From Clostridia bacterium (GTDB taxonomy: Bacteria; Bacillota; Clostridia; Christensenellales; Aristaeellaceae), in contig JAFXZO010000118.1 in assembly GCA_017541205.1 (NCBI GenBank), positions 1 to 32,096 of the forward strand: a stretch of 32,096 bases of DNA, in the 5' to 3' direction. This document shows positions 19,075 to 27,560 of this stretch, one piece after another (the stretch's first letter is position 1; every line of letters begins with the position of its first letter). A program made the position numbers and the translations under genes. The notes under the pieces are model-generated. The model did not search any database, had not been told where the DNA came from, and worked only from the letters and a program-made list of their open reading frames with translations.

Positions 19075-20085
19075 CTACCACAAGGCTTCCACGGTCACGT
19101 CGTCAAAGTAGTACCGTACGATCTCCTCCGCGCTGCGGCCTTCCTCGGCCATGCCGTAAGCGCCCCATTGGGGCATGCCCACGCCGTGGCCGTAGCCCTT
19201 GCCGCGCATGGTGACGGTTTGCGCCTGAAAGCTCAGCTCGGTCAGCAGGGTGGAGCGCATGGCCGACGCGCCCAGCGCCAGGCGGAGCTCCGGCGCGGAT
19301 ACCTCCTGGCCGTTCAAAAGCAGGGTGACGGCCCGGCCGCTTTCGCTTTTTTTGCCGATTTCAACGGAGGACAGGGGCGCGCTGCCCGTCCAGCCCGCTT
19401 TTTTCGCCGCGGCCAGCATTTCCTCCGCGCTGAACGCCGCCTGCCATTCCCGGGCTTCGGCCGGGGCCTGGCTGCTGTCGCGTCCCTGGGTCACCTTGGT
19501 GTAGCCGGGTTCTTCCTGCTTCCAGTTCAGGCCCTCCTGCGCGCGCTCGGTCACGCCGCCGGAATGGGCGTGGAACCAGGCGTAGGGGAGCTCCCCGTGG
19601 AAGGAAAGCACCAGGCCGCGGGTTTCCCGGACGGCCTGCTCCACCCGGTCGTTGACCGCGGTCGCGTCGTACGCCTGCGCTTCTTCAACGTCTGTGGAAA
19701 TATCCGCGTTTTCATACTTGCTGCTTTTTTCCGTGCAGAATTTGAGCACGAACGTGCGGGCCAGGATGGCCTGGGCCTTCAGCGCTTCCATGGGCCAATC
19801 GTTCTTCATTTCGCCTGCGACCACGCCCTGGATGTATGTTTCCAGATCCATTTCCCGGGTTTCTTCCTCATCCACCTGGTATACCCGCAGCACGGGCACG
19901 CCCTCCGCGTTCACTTGCAGCTTATCGGGCAGGCTCGGCTTTTCACCGGCCGCTTTGCCGTTTGCGCCGGCCGGCTCCGGCGTCGCCTGACTGTTCTGCG
20001 CGCCCGCTGCGCAGCCCGCGCCGAGGGCCGCCCATACGGCCAGCATCCCGAGCAGGGCCCAGGCTTTGATTTTCCTGCGTTTCAT
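19075..20085 (-). CDS. SpoIID/LytB domain protein, putative lipoprotein
   Basis: 336 residues from the ATG at 20085, with AAGGGGG upstream; the longer frame to 20208 crosses the terminator and is rejected. The signal sequence ends LGAGC with Cys25, a slightly non-ideal lipobox. The SpoIID core shows YIQGVVAGEM (catalytic-type Glu92), EALKAQAILART, FHAHSGGVTE and GYGHGVGMPQWGAYGMA. SpoIID is a lytic transglycosylase that acts on stem-peptide-free glycans during engulfment; LytB-type relatives occur in non-sporulating cells. Whether this copy is sporulation-specific cannot be judged, because no other sporulation gene is in the window. Confidence 0.92.
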   Translation of the reverse strand: MKRRKIKAWALLGMLAVWAALGAGCAAGAQNSQATPEPAGANGKAAGEKPSLPDKLQVNAEGVPVLRVYQVDEEETREMDLETYIQGVVAGEMKNDWPMEALKAQAILARTFVLKFCTEKSSKYENADISTDVEEAQAYDATAVNDRVEQAVRETRGLVLSFHGELPYAWFHAHSGGVTERAQEGLNWKQEEPGYTKVTQGRDSSQAPAEAREWQAAFSAEEMLAAAKKAGWTGSAPLSSVEIGKKSESGRAVTLLLNGQEVSAPELRLALGASAMRSTLLTELSFQAQTVTMRGKGYGHGVGMPQWGAYGMAEEGRSAEEIVRYYFDDVTVEALW

Positions 20086-20182
20086 CCATGATCCCCCTTT
20101 ATACGTCACGCTGTTCCTATCTTGACCGAAAACAGCCGCGCGCATGCAGGAAAAAAATGCGGCGGGCGGACGCGAAAAACAG

Positions 20183-20217
20183 CAAAAAAGAGAACGGCCC
20201 GTTTTCACGAGCCGTTC
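20183..20217 (-). terminator. Rho-independent terminator after the PG_binding_1 repeat gene
   Basis: An 11-base stem (20217-20207 with 20202-20192, one G-U pair) closes a GAAA tetraloop and is followed on the minus strand by TCTTTTTTG. It is 30 bases past the upstream gene's stop, so the SpoIID-like gene needs its own promoter, which I could not identify. Confidence 0.9.
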
Positions 20218-20247
20218 AAAACCACTACTCCTTTGTAGATGAAAGCA

Positions 20248-21543
20248 TTACCACCACTGCACGCCCAGCACTTCGTTGAGCATGGAGTAGGTCTGCGGGC
20301 CGGCCACGCCGTCCACGCTCAGGCCGTTGTTCCACTGGAACTGCATGACGGCCATGGCGGTCTGCTGACCGTACTTGCCGTCGTCTGCGCCGGCGGGCAG
20401 CAGCGACAGAGAAATCAACTGCTGCTGCAGCTTGGTCACGTCGGAGCCCCTGCAGCCGATGCGCAGCTTCCGGTGGCTGGCGCCGGTGGAGGTCTGCTCG
20501 ATATCCACGACGACCTGCTCGGCGTTGGTCACGTTCAGCTCCTTGAGCCGCGCCCAGGTCTTCGGGCCGATCTTGCCGTCCACCTTCAGGTTGCAGGCCT
20601 TCTGGAAGCGCCTGACGGCCGCTTCCGTCTGGGCGCCGAAAATGCCGTCCGCGTTGCCGACGAGGTAACCGCCGGCCTTCAGGGACATCTGCGCGGTCTT
20701 CACGTCTTCGCCGTACATGCCGCGCTTGAGGATACGCTCTTCGTAGGGATCATCGGGCGTGCCTTCCTGGGCCTTCTGGATCTCTTCTTCGATAAAGATA
20801 TAGGTGGGCCACAGATAGCGGCGCAGGGTCGAATCCACGATGCCGGTCGCCTTGAGGCCGTTGTCCCTCTGGAACTGCTTGACGGCGTCCACGGTGGCGC
20901 TGTCAAAATAGCCGTAGGTCACGAAGGGCAGAGCATAATTCAGGTTCAGCAGCTTGGACTGGATGATGTACACGTCCCAGCCCCGCATGCCGGAATACAG
21001 ATCGCGCACGGGATGCCCGCCGGTAAAGATCCTTGCGGTGCGGTTATAGAGCAGATCCTGCGTGCGCTTGCCGGCCACGCCGTCCACGTTGATGCCGGCC
21101 GCCGCCTGGAAAGCCTTCACGGCTTTGAGCACTTCCGCGCCGTAAATGCCGTCGATCTTGCCCGCGTAGAAGTAGGTCTGGCGCAGCTGACGCTGCAGCT
21201 CCTTGACATCCTCGCCGTGACTGCCGGATTTGAGGGTGCCGGAGTATTCCGGATCGTTCTTGGCGACAACCTTGGTGCTCTTGAGCACTTCCCAGCTGGA
21301 GGGGCCGAGCACGCCGTCAACGGTCAGTTCGTTCCTGCGCTGGAACCAGCGAACGGCGGTTTCCATGGAAGCGTCAAATTCATCGCTGGTCAGATCGCCG
21401 GTGTAATAACCGTAGGTATTCAGCAGGCCCTTCGCGGTGATAACATCCGGATGGTGCATGTCGCGGCGCAGGGTGGCTTCACCGAGCGCGGCGGCAGGAA
21501 TGAGCATTGCCAGTATCAGCAACACAGCCATTAAGCGTTTCAT
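20248..21543 (-). CDS. Secreted protein of five PG_binding_1 repeats
   Basis: 431 residues from the ATG at 21543, with GAGGAGG 10 bases upstream. A signal peptide (1-20, ending AAALG) precedes five peptidoglycan-binding type 1 domains at about 28-90, 104-166, 183-245, 273-335 and 359-424. Each shows the pattern of G-x-DG-x-FG/YG, AV-x-x-FQ and DG-x-x-GP-x-T. Repeats 1, 2, 4 and 5 are close to consensus; repeat 3 is diverged (YGYFDSATVDAVKQFQ) and is separated from 4 by an acidic linker. No amidase, transpeptidase or other catalytic domain is present. It is probably a wall-binding structural or scaffold protein; function unknown. Confidence 0.92.
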   Translation of the reverse strand: MKRLMAVLLILAMLIPAAALGEATLRRDMHHPDVITAKGLLNTYGYYTGDLTSDEFDASMETAVRWFQRRNELTVDGVLGPSSWEVLKSTKVVAKNDPEYSGTLKSGSHGEDVKELQRQLRQTYFYAGKIDGIYGAEVLKAVKAFQAAAGINVDGVAGKRTQDLLYNRTARIFTGGHPVRDLYSGMRGWDVYIIQSKLLNLNYALPFVTYGYFDSATVDAVKQFQRDNGLKATGIVDSTLRRYLWPTYIFIEEEIQKAQEGTPDDPYEERILKRGMYGEDVKTAQMSLKAGGYLVGNADGIFGAQTEAAVRRFQKACNLKVDGKIGPKTWARLKELNVTNAEQVVVDIEQTSTGASHRKLRIGCRGSDVTKLQQQLISLSLLPAGADDGKYGQQTAMAVMQFQWNNGLSVDGVAGPQTYSMLNEVLGVQWW

Positions 21544-21609
21544 TTCGATATTTCCTCCTCTCGTCAGAACACAGACGACGTTCCCTATTCATCATCTGTA
21601 TCCTGCCCT

Positions 21610-21615
21610 ATTGTA
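21610..21615 (-). promoter_or_regulatory. Possible extended -10 promoter of the PG_binding_1 repeat gene
   Basis: Minus-strand TGC-TACAAT (hexamer 21615-21610) would start a ~60-base leader. The -35 at 17 bases is TAGGTT, which is poor, so the extended -10 or an activator would have to compensate. Confidence 0.42.
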
Positions 21616-21665
21616 GCACAAAGGCCATGAAAAACCTATTCCAGAAGTATTGCAAAATGCGGAAT

Positions 21666-21675
21666 TTACATGTAA
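21666..21675. promoter_or_regulatory. Palindrome TTACATGTAA in the 248-base gap
   Basis: A perfect 10-base palindrome, with a related half-site GTGTAAAC at 21680-21687, lies about 50 bases upstream of the candidate promoter of the PG_binding_1 repeat gene. It has the look of a dimeric-regulator operator. The rest of 21544-21791 holds no gene I can support. Confidence 0.35.
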
Positions 21676-21791
21676 CAAGTGTAAACAAACCCTTGACAAA
21701 CATTGGCTTTTCATGAATAGATCATTGCAAACGCGTCTCTATTTGTAACGAATGGAGGATGTAAAAACGCCATATTTTCCGCCGAAGGCCC

Positions 21792-22643
21792 TCAGCCGGC
21801 CTTGGATTCTTTTTCTTTGACGCGGGCGAAGATCATCCTGCCCGCGCTGGTCTGGAGCACGGTGGTCACTTCCGCTTCCACGGTTTCGCCCATGCGCCTG
21901 CGCCCGTTTTCGATCACCACCATGGTGCCGTCGTCCAGATAGGCGACGCCCTGGCCGGGCTCCTTGCCCTCGCGCACGATCTGCGCCCGCATTTCCTCGC
22001 CGGGCAGCACCACGGGCCGCAGGGCGCCGGCCAATTCGTTGATGTTGAGCACCGGGACGCCGGTCACGCCCGCCACCTTGTTCAAATTATAATCGTTGGT
22101 CAGCACGGCCCCGTTCATATCCCGCGCAAGGCGCAGCAGCTTCACATCCACCTCCGCGCCGTCCGCGTAGTCCTTTTCCTCGATCCGGACCGGGCAATCC
22201 AATTCCTCCTGGATCTTGTGCAGCACGTCCAGCCCGCGCCGGCCGCGGTTGCGCCGAAGGGCGTCGGCACTGTCGGCGATGTGGCGCAGTTCGCCCAGCA
22301 CAAAGGAAGGGATCACCAATTCCCCTTCCAGAAAGCCGGATTTGCAGATATCAAAAATGCGCCCGTCGATGATGACCGAAGTATCCAGGACCTTGGGGCA
22401 GGGCGGGCGGCTTTCGGCAAAAACGGCGGGCTTGGCCGCGCGCAGCGCCCCCTGCCGTTTTCCGACGCGCCAGCCGACGCCCATGAGCGCACCATAGAGC
22501 GCGGCCGCCGCAAGGCAGGCGATCGGCCCGCCGGGCAAAAGCCTGAGCGGCTGGATCAGCAGGGAGGAAAGCAGCGCGCCCAGGAACAGGCCGGCAAAGG
22601 CGCAGGAACGTTTGGTGAAAAAAGCGGGACGGAATTTTTCCAT
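21792..22643 (-). CDS. YacL-like PIN-TRAM domain protein, membrane-bound
   Basis: 283 residues. Two hydrophobic segments at about 15-31 and 41-57 precede a PIN nuclease domain whose acidic residues are present (D87 in [11 protein letters not shown]118 in [10 protein letters not shown]166, D184 in TNDYNLNKV). A TRAM domain follows (about 214-280). This is the YacL family, usually about 360 residues with four membrane segments; this copy has a shortened membrane part. It lies 80 bases after radA. In many Firmicutes radA, disA and yacL are consecutive; disA is absent here. The protein probably cleaves or binds RNA at the membrane; its substrate is unknown. The SD AGAGGGG is 12 bases from the ATG, rather far. 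Confidence 0.9.
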   Translation of the reverse strand: MEKFRPAFFTKRSCAFAGLFLGALLSSLLIQPLRLLPGGPIACLAAAALYGALMGVGWRVGKRQGALRAAKPAVFAESRPPCPKVLDTSVIIDGRIFDICKSGFLEGELVIPSFVLGELRHIADSADALRRNRGRRGLDVLHKIQEELDCPVRIEEKDYADGAEVDVKLLRLARDMNGAVLTNDYNLNKVAGVTGVPVLNINELAGALRPVVLPGEEMRAQIVREGKEPGQGVAYLDDGTMVVIENGRRRMGETVEAEVTTVLQTSAGRMIFARVKEKESKAG

Positions 22644-22723
22644 AAAGCATCGATACCCCTCTCATGCGGCGAATACATACAGTATGCGCGCCTCCGTCCC
22701 CAAACATGCGCATACCGGAGCGT

Positions 22724-24103
22724 TCAGGAATCGGGAAGCAGATCGAGCACGGCCATGGCCTGGGCCACGGTATCCACGCCGTGCAGCTGCACGCCCTCCG
22801 GCGCGCGAAGATGGCGCGCGCTGTCCCGGGGGCAAAGGATATGGGTAAAGCCCAGGCGCCGGCATTCCGCGGCCCGGCGCTCCAACTGCGGGATGGCGCG
22901 CACCTCGCCGGCCAGGCCCACTTCGCCCATCACCGCCCATTCGGCGGGCACGGGCTTATCCGCGTACGAGGACGCCACCGCCATACAGAAGGCCAGGTCC
23001 GCCGCGGGCTCGCTGATGGTGAGGCCGCCCGCCACGTTGATGTAGGCGTCGCGGTTGAACATTTTGAGGCGCGCCCTCTTTTCCATCACGGCGAGCAGCA
23101 GCATCACGCGCGAGGAATCCATGCCGTCCACCGTGCGGCGGGGCACCGCCATGAAGGATTGGGTCACCAGCGCCTGAATATCCACCAGCATCGGGCGGCT
23201 GCCCTCCAGACCGCAGAAGACGCAGCTGCCGCTCGCGCCCTTCGCCCGCTGGGAAAGCAGGGTTTCCGAAGCGTTGAGGACCGCCTTCATGCCCGTGCCC
23301 GTCATTTCAAAAATGCCAAGCTCGTTGACCGAGCCGAACCGGTTTTTGACCGCGCGGAGCAGCCGGTATTCGTGCTGATGATCGCCCTCAAAATACAGCA
23401 CCACATCCACGATGTGCTCCAGCACCCGGGGCCCGGCGAGCGAGCCTTCCTTGGTCACGTGGCCAACCAGGAAAATGGCGCAGCCGGTCGTCTTGGCATA
23501 GCGCATGAGCAGCGCCGCGCTTTCCCTGACCTGGCTCACGCTGCCCGGCGCGCTGCCCATTTCGGGGCGGTACATGGTCTGGATGGAATCGATCACGCAA
23601 AATTCCGGCTGAATGGCGTTCAGCTTTTCTTCCACCTGATCCATGGCGTTCTCGGTGAGCACGATCAGCTCGCTGTCCTGCGCGCCCAGGCGCTGGGCGC
23701 GCAGCTTGATCTGCCGCGCGCTTTCTTCGCCGCTGACGTACAGCACCCTTTTGCCCGTCCGGCTCAGATGCTCGCACACCTGCAAAAGCAGGGTGGATTT
23801 GCCGATGCCCGGATCACCGCCGACCAGGATCAGCGCGCCTTCCACGATGCCGCCGCCCAGCACCCGGTCCAATTCGTCCAGGCCGCTGGGAACATATGCC
23901 TGAACGCCGCTCTCGATATCCTTGAGCGGCGCCGCCGTATTCCCCATGCCGCCGCGCTGCTTGTATGGCTTGGGCGTTGAATCCGACAGGGAGGGCATCA
24001 CCTCAACCATCGTGTTCCATGCGCCGCATTCCGGGCATTTGCCCATCCAGCGCGGAGTCTCAAAGCCGCATTCCGTGCACTGAAAGCTCGTTTTTTTCTT
24101 CAT
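22724..24103 (-). CDS. radA: DNA repair protein RadA
   Basis: 459 residues from the ATG at 24103; the longer frame to 24373 runs through the promoter. The N-terminal zinc finger has C9, C12, C23 and C26. The RecA-like ATPase has Walker A GDPGIGKS (96-103) and the RadA signature KNRFG (253-257). The C-terminal third is the Lon-protease-like domain (PRRTVDGMDSSR onward), normally not proteolytic. RadA is a hexameric helicase that promotes branch migration in recombination. It is transcribed with the downstream PIN-TRAM gene. Confidence 0.97.
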   Translation of the reverse strand: MKKKTSFQCTECGFETPRWMGKCPECGAWNTMVEVMPSLSDSTPKPYKQRGGMGNTAAPLKDIESGVQAYVPSGLDELDRVLGGGIVEGALILVGGDPGIGKSTLLLQVCEHLSRTGKRVLYVSGEESARQIKLRAQRLGAQDSELIVLTENAMDQVEEKLNAIQPEFCVIDSIQTMYRPEMGSAPGSVSQVRESAALLMRYAKTTGCAIFLVGHVTKEGSLAGPRVLEHIVDVVLYFEGDHQHEYRLLRAVKNRFGSVNELGIFEMTGTGMKAVLNASETLLSQRAKGASGSCVFCGLEGSRPMLVDIQALVTQSFMAVPRRTVDGMDSSRVMLLLAVMEKRARLKMFNRDAYINVAGGLTISEPAADLAFCMAVASSYADKPVPAEWAVMGEVGLAGEVRAIPQLERRAAECRRLGFTHILCPRDSARHLRAPEGVQLHGVDTVAQAMAVLDLLPDS

Positions 24104-24144
24104 GACGCTTCCGCTCCCCGTTTTTTCTTCTGTGCCGCACGCAT

Positions 24145-24150
24145 ATGATA
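24145..24150 (-). promoter_or_regulatory. radA promoter (extended -10)
   Basis: Minus-strand TGG-TATCAT (hexamer 24150-24145) is 42 bases before the radA ATG. No good -35 is present at 16-18 bases; TTGTGG occurs at 20. Upstream, 24151-24299 contains small hairpins but no supportable gene. Confidence 0.55.
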
Positions 24151-24299
24151 CCATGTTTGCGCCCGGCGCGCCACAAAAAACTTTGCCGAAAAATGTCGGC
24201 CGCCTTTCAAAATCGTTCGCCACGATCCGGCAAATTCCATGATCGGGCAAAACGGCGGGATCCGGGACGAAAAATCTGTTTATTTCGACACTTTTATGA

Positions 24300-24328
24300 T
24301 TGCATGAAACAGAATTTTCATATATAAT
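24300..24328 (+). promoter_or_regulatory. Promoter of the metallophosphoesterase-ppk1 operon
   Basis: TTGCAT (24300-24305) is 17 bases from TATAAT (24323-24328), within AT-rich DNA. Predicted transcription starts about 24 bases before the ATG, leaving just enough leader for the SD. Confidence 0.8.
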
Positions 24329-24358
24329 TAAGAATATCGTAATGGAAAGGAGCGCATC

Positions 24359-25438
24359 ATGGGCAAATCTCATGATCCCTTATTCGAGGAAACGAAACGA
24401 AAGCACCCGATGATCGGGTTTTTGGTTTTGCTGCTTGCGCTTATTTTGACGGTCGTGGCCGTGCTGAACGTAATCAACAACAGCAGGGTCAACCTGGACA
24501 AGGTATCGGTCACGGTGCCGACGCTCCCGACGGCCCTGGAAAGCTTCCGCATCCTGCACATCAGCGATCTGCACGGCCTGTATTTCGGCCAGCGCCAGGA
24601 GCAGCTAAAGGCGGCCCTGGCCTCGGCGCGCTATGATATCGTGGTGGTGACCGGGGATGTGACGGGCAAAGACGGCGACGCTGGCGCGTTCCTTTCCCTG
24701 ATCGATCTGATCGGCGATTCCGCGCCCCTCTATTTTATCATCGGGGATGAGGACCCCGCCGCGATCCTCGCCAAGCCGCACGATACACAAGGGCCGAAGG
24801 CCGCCTATATTTTGAAAGCGGAAAGCCATGGGGCGGTGTACCTGGACGCCCCGGTGCGCATTACGAAGGGAAAGGGCACGCTGTGGCTCTGCCCGGAATG
24901 GGTCTATACGCTGGATTACGACGCCGCGGACGCGGCCTACCAGGCGCGCATGAAAGAGCTGCGCGGCCAGGAGGCCACCCCGGAGCGCGACGCGGCGCTT
25001 GCCGCCGTGGAATACCAGGCGGATCAGTTGGAGCGCATCCGCCAGGCGCGGCGCGAAACCCTGGAAACGGACGTGCATATCGCCGTGACGCATCATCCCC
25101 TGCAGGAAAACGCGCTCAAATCCCTCCGCGATTGGACTGGCTCGGAAAACGACAGCTATGTGCGCGCGATTTCCCTGGTGCTGGCCGGGCACTATGTGGG
25201 CGGGCAATGGCGCATCCCGGGCATCGGCGCGGTGCGCGTGCCCGCGTCCTCGGGGCTGGGGAACAACGGCTGGTTCCCGGAGGATCAAAAGGCGGTGGGG
25301 CTGAGCACGGTGATGGGCATTCCCCAGTATATCAGCCCCGGGCTCGGCGTTTCCGCCGCCATCGGCCTGCCCGCCATCCGCATCTTCAATACCCCCGCCG
25401 TCACCGTCATCACCCTGACCAGCAAACTGACGCAGTAA
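24359..25438 (+). CDS. Membrane-anchored metallophosphoesterase-fold protein with altered motifs
   Basis: 359 residues, ATG at 24359 with AAAGGAG 6 bases upstream. One membrane segment (about 19-40) anchors a YkuE-like calcineurin fold. Motif I is intact (SDLHG, D70 and H72), as is II (GD at 99-100) and the His of motif IV (THH, 244-246). Motif III, normally GNH(D/E), is GDED at 129-132, and motif V, normally GHTHGGQ, is GHYVGGQ at 277-283. The catalytic His of III and one metal-binding His of V are therefore replaced. A charged helical insertion fills about 185-240. It may have a modified metal site or be a pseudoenzyme. As first gene of the ppk1 operon it may act in phosphate or envelope metabolism; substrate unknown. 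Confidence 0.85.
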   Translation: MGKSHDPLFEETKRKHPMIGFLVLLLALILTVVAVLNVINNSRVNLDKVSVTVPTLPTALESFRILHISDLHGLYFGQRQEQLKAALASARYDIVVVTGDVTGKDGDAGAFLSLIDLIGDSAPLYFIIGDEDPAAILAKPHDTQGPKAAYILKAESHGAVYLDAPVRITKGKGTLWLCPEWVYTLDYDAADAAYQARMKELRGQEATPERDAALAAVEYQADQLERIRQARRETLETDVHIAVTHHPLQENALKSLRDWTGSENDSYVRAISLVLAGHYVGGQWRIPGIGAVRVPASSGLGNNGWFPEDQKAVGLSTVMGIPQYISPGLGVSAAIGLPAIRIFNTPAVTVITLTSKLTQ

Positions 25439-25475
25439 TGGAATAAAGAGAAACGGAAAAGGAAGTGCCGTCTTC

Positions 25476-27530
25476 GTGGGGAAGCAAGCTTTATACAACC
25501 GGGAGCTGAGTTGGCTGAATTTTAACCGAAGGGTGCTGGAGGAAGCCGCAAACCCGGATAATCCGCTGCTGGAGCGGGGCAAATTCCTGTCGATCTGCTC
25601 AACCAACCTGGATGAGTTTTTTATGGTGCGGGTCGGCGCGCTCGTGCGGGCGGCCAGCGGCGGGGATAAGAAAAAGGACCCCTCCGGCCTGTCCCCGCGC
25701 CAGCAGCTGGATCTGGTCTTTCCCGCCGTGCGGGAGCAGGTGGAGCGGCAGTACGAGCTGCTCAACGGCGAATATTTGCCCGCCCTCGCCGAAGCCGGCA
25801 TTCATTTCCTCAAAATGGATAAACTGGACAAGGAACAGAAGGAATGGGTCTCGCATTATTTTGACGAGCAGATCCAGCCCCTTCTGACCCCGCGGGCGAT
25901 CGACGAGAAGCGGCCTTTCCCGCTGCTCACCGCCAAACGCCTGCATCTGTTTCTGCTTTTGCCGCCGCAGCCCGGCCTGCGCGCCGGCTCGCCGCGCATG
26001 GCCATGATCGCGGTTCCCGCGTCCCTGCCTCGGGTGGTCATGCTGCCCATGGGCCGCGGCAGGGCCCGGGGCATCCTGCTCGAAGACGTGATCGCCTTTT
26101 ACGCCCACCGCCTGTTCAGCAAAACGCACCCCATGGCGGTGCTTCCCTTCCGCATTATCCGCAATACGGATTTTCTATATAACGACAGCGACGCCGACGC
26201 CCTCATCAGGGAGATGCGCAAGAACCTCAAAAGGCGCAAGTGGGGCAGGGTCGTGCGCCTGGAGGTGCCGACGGGCGGGGATGTGCGGCTGATTTCCCGG
26301 CTGAAAAAATACCTGATCGTCAGCGAGGAAAACGTATTTTTCCTGCCCGGGCCGATCAATCTGGATTATTTCATGAAACAGATTTCCCAGCTTCCCGAGA
26401 TGGACGATTTGCTTTTTCCGCCGTTTACGCCCAGGGTGGATGAAAGGCTGCGCCAGGAGGGGTCGATCTTCCGCGTGATCCGGGACGGCGATTTGTTGCT
26501 CAACCATCCCTACGACAGCTTCGAGCCCGTGATCCGCTTCATCCGCGAGGCGGCGGAGGATCCCAACGTGATGGCGATCAAGCAGACGCTGTACCGCGTG
26601 AGTGGCAAATCCCCCATCGTGGGAGCGCTGATCCGCGCCGGACAGGCCGGCAAGCAGGTGACGGTGCTGGTGGAGGTGCGCGCGAGGTTTGATGAAGAAA
26701 ACAACATCAATTGGTGCCAGGCCCTGGAAAAAGCGGGCTGCCACGTGTTCTACGGCGTGCCCAAGCTCAAGACCCACAGCAAGATCACCCTGGTGGTGCG
26801 CAAGGAGGCCAGCGGGCTGAGGCGCTACGTCCATTTGGCGACCGGAAATTATAACGACGTGACGGCCACGCTCTATACGGACATGGGCCTGTTCACCTGC
26901 GACGACGCCATCGGCCGGGACGCGGGCAACTTCTTCAACATGGTGACCGGGTATTCGGAGCCCACGGAGATGGAAAAGCTGGTGGCGGCGCCGACGCACC
27001 TGAGGGATTTTCTTTCTTCCCTCATCCGCCGGGAGATCGAGCATGCCCAGGCGGGCCTGCCCGCGCAGATCACGGCCAAGATCAACGCGCTGGTCGACCC
27101 CAAGATGATCAAGCTGCTGTATGAGGCCGCGGACGCTGGGGTAGAGATCGATCTCATCGTGCGCGGCATCTGCTGCCTCAAACCAAACGGGCGGGGAAAC
27201 ATCCGCGTGCGCTCCATCGTAGGCAGGTTCCTGGAGCATACCCGGGCTTTCATCTTTGAAAACGGCGGCGAAAAGGAAGTGTACCTTTCTTCCGCCGATT
27301 GGATGCCAAGGAACCTGGATAAGCGCGTGGAATTGATGTTCCCGGTGGAGGATCCCGCCCTGCAGAACCGCGTGATCGCCTCCTTGCAGGATGAACTGAT
27401 GGACAACGCGAAGGCCTGGCGGCTGAAAAAGAACGGCGAATACAAGCGCGTCAAACGCACGGAACCGCCGATCAATTCCCAGGAAATGCGCATCCTGGGC
27501 CCGGCCGAGATCGCATCCCCGGTGGAATGA
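25476..27530 (+). CDS. ppk1: Polyphosphate kinase 1
   Basis: 684 residues from a GTG at 25476, with AAGGAAG 10 bases upstream, 37 bases after the previous stop. The N domain begins NRELSWLNFNRRVLEEA, typical of PPK1. The catalytic His of the first HxK motif is H434 (KTHSK), which is the site autophosphorylated in this family; the second is H588 (FLEHTR). YVHLATGNYN and the IKQTLYR segment are also family signatures. The enzyme reversibly makes polyphosphate from ATP. No exopolyphosphatase (ppx) gene, its frequent partner, is adjacent. Confidence 0.97.
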   Translation: MGKQALYNRELSWLNFNRRVLEEAANPDNPLLERGKFLSICSTNLDEFFMVRVGALVRAASGGDKKKDPSGLSPRQQLDLVFPAVREQVERQYELLNGEYLPALAEAGIHFLKMDKLDKEQKEWVSHYFDEQIQPLLTPRAIDEKRPFPLLTAKRLHLFLLLPPQPGLRAGSPRMAMIAVPASLPRVVMLPMGRGRARGILLEDVIAFYAHRLFSKTHPMAVLPFRIIRNTDFLYNDSDADALIREMRKNLKRRKWGRVVRLEVPTGGDVRLISRLKKYLIVSEENVFFLPGPINLDYFMKQISQLPEMDDLLFPPFTPRVDERLRQEGSIFRVIRDGDLLLNHPYDSFEPVIRFIREAAEDPNVMAIKQTLYRVSGKSPIVGALIRAGQAGKQVTVLVEVRARFDEENNINWCQALEKAGCHVFYGVPKLKTHSKITLVVRKEASGLRRYVHLATGNYNDVTATLYTDMGLFTCDDAIGRDAGNFFNMVTGYSEPTEMEKLVAAPTHLRDFLSSLIRREIEHAQAGLPAQITAKINALVDPKMIKLLYEAADAGVEIDLIVRGICCLKPNGRGNIRVRSIVGRFLEHTRAFIFENGGEKEVYLSSADWMPRNLDKRVELMFPVEDPALQNRVIASLQDELMDNAKAWRLKKNGEYKRVKRTEPPINSQEMRILGPAEIASPVE

Positions 27531-27560
27531 CCAGCTTAGACGGATGGGAGTGCTTGATGA

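Noticed and set aside
21693-21721. Plus-strand promoter with TTGACA in the 248-base gap
   Set aside because: The -10 positions at 16-18 bases read GAATAG, AATAGA or ATAGAT, all poor, and no plus-strand gene follows.
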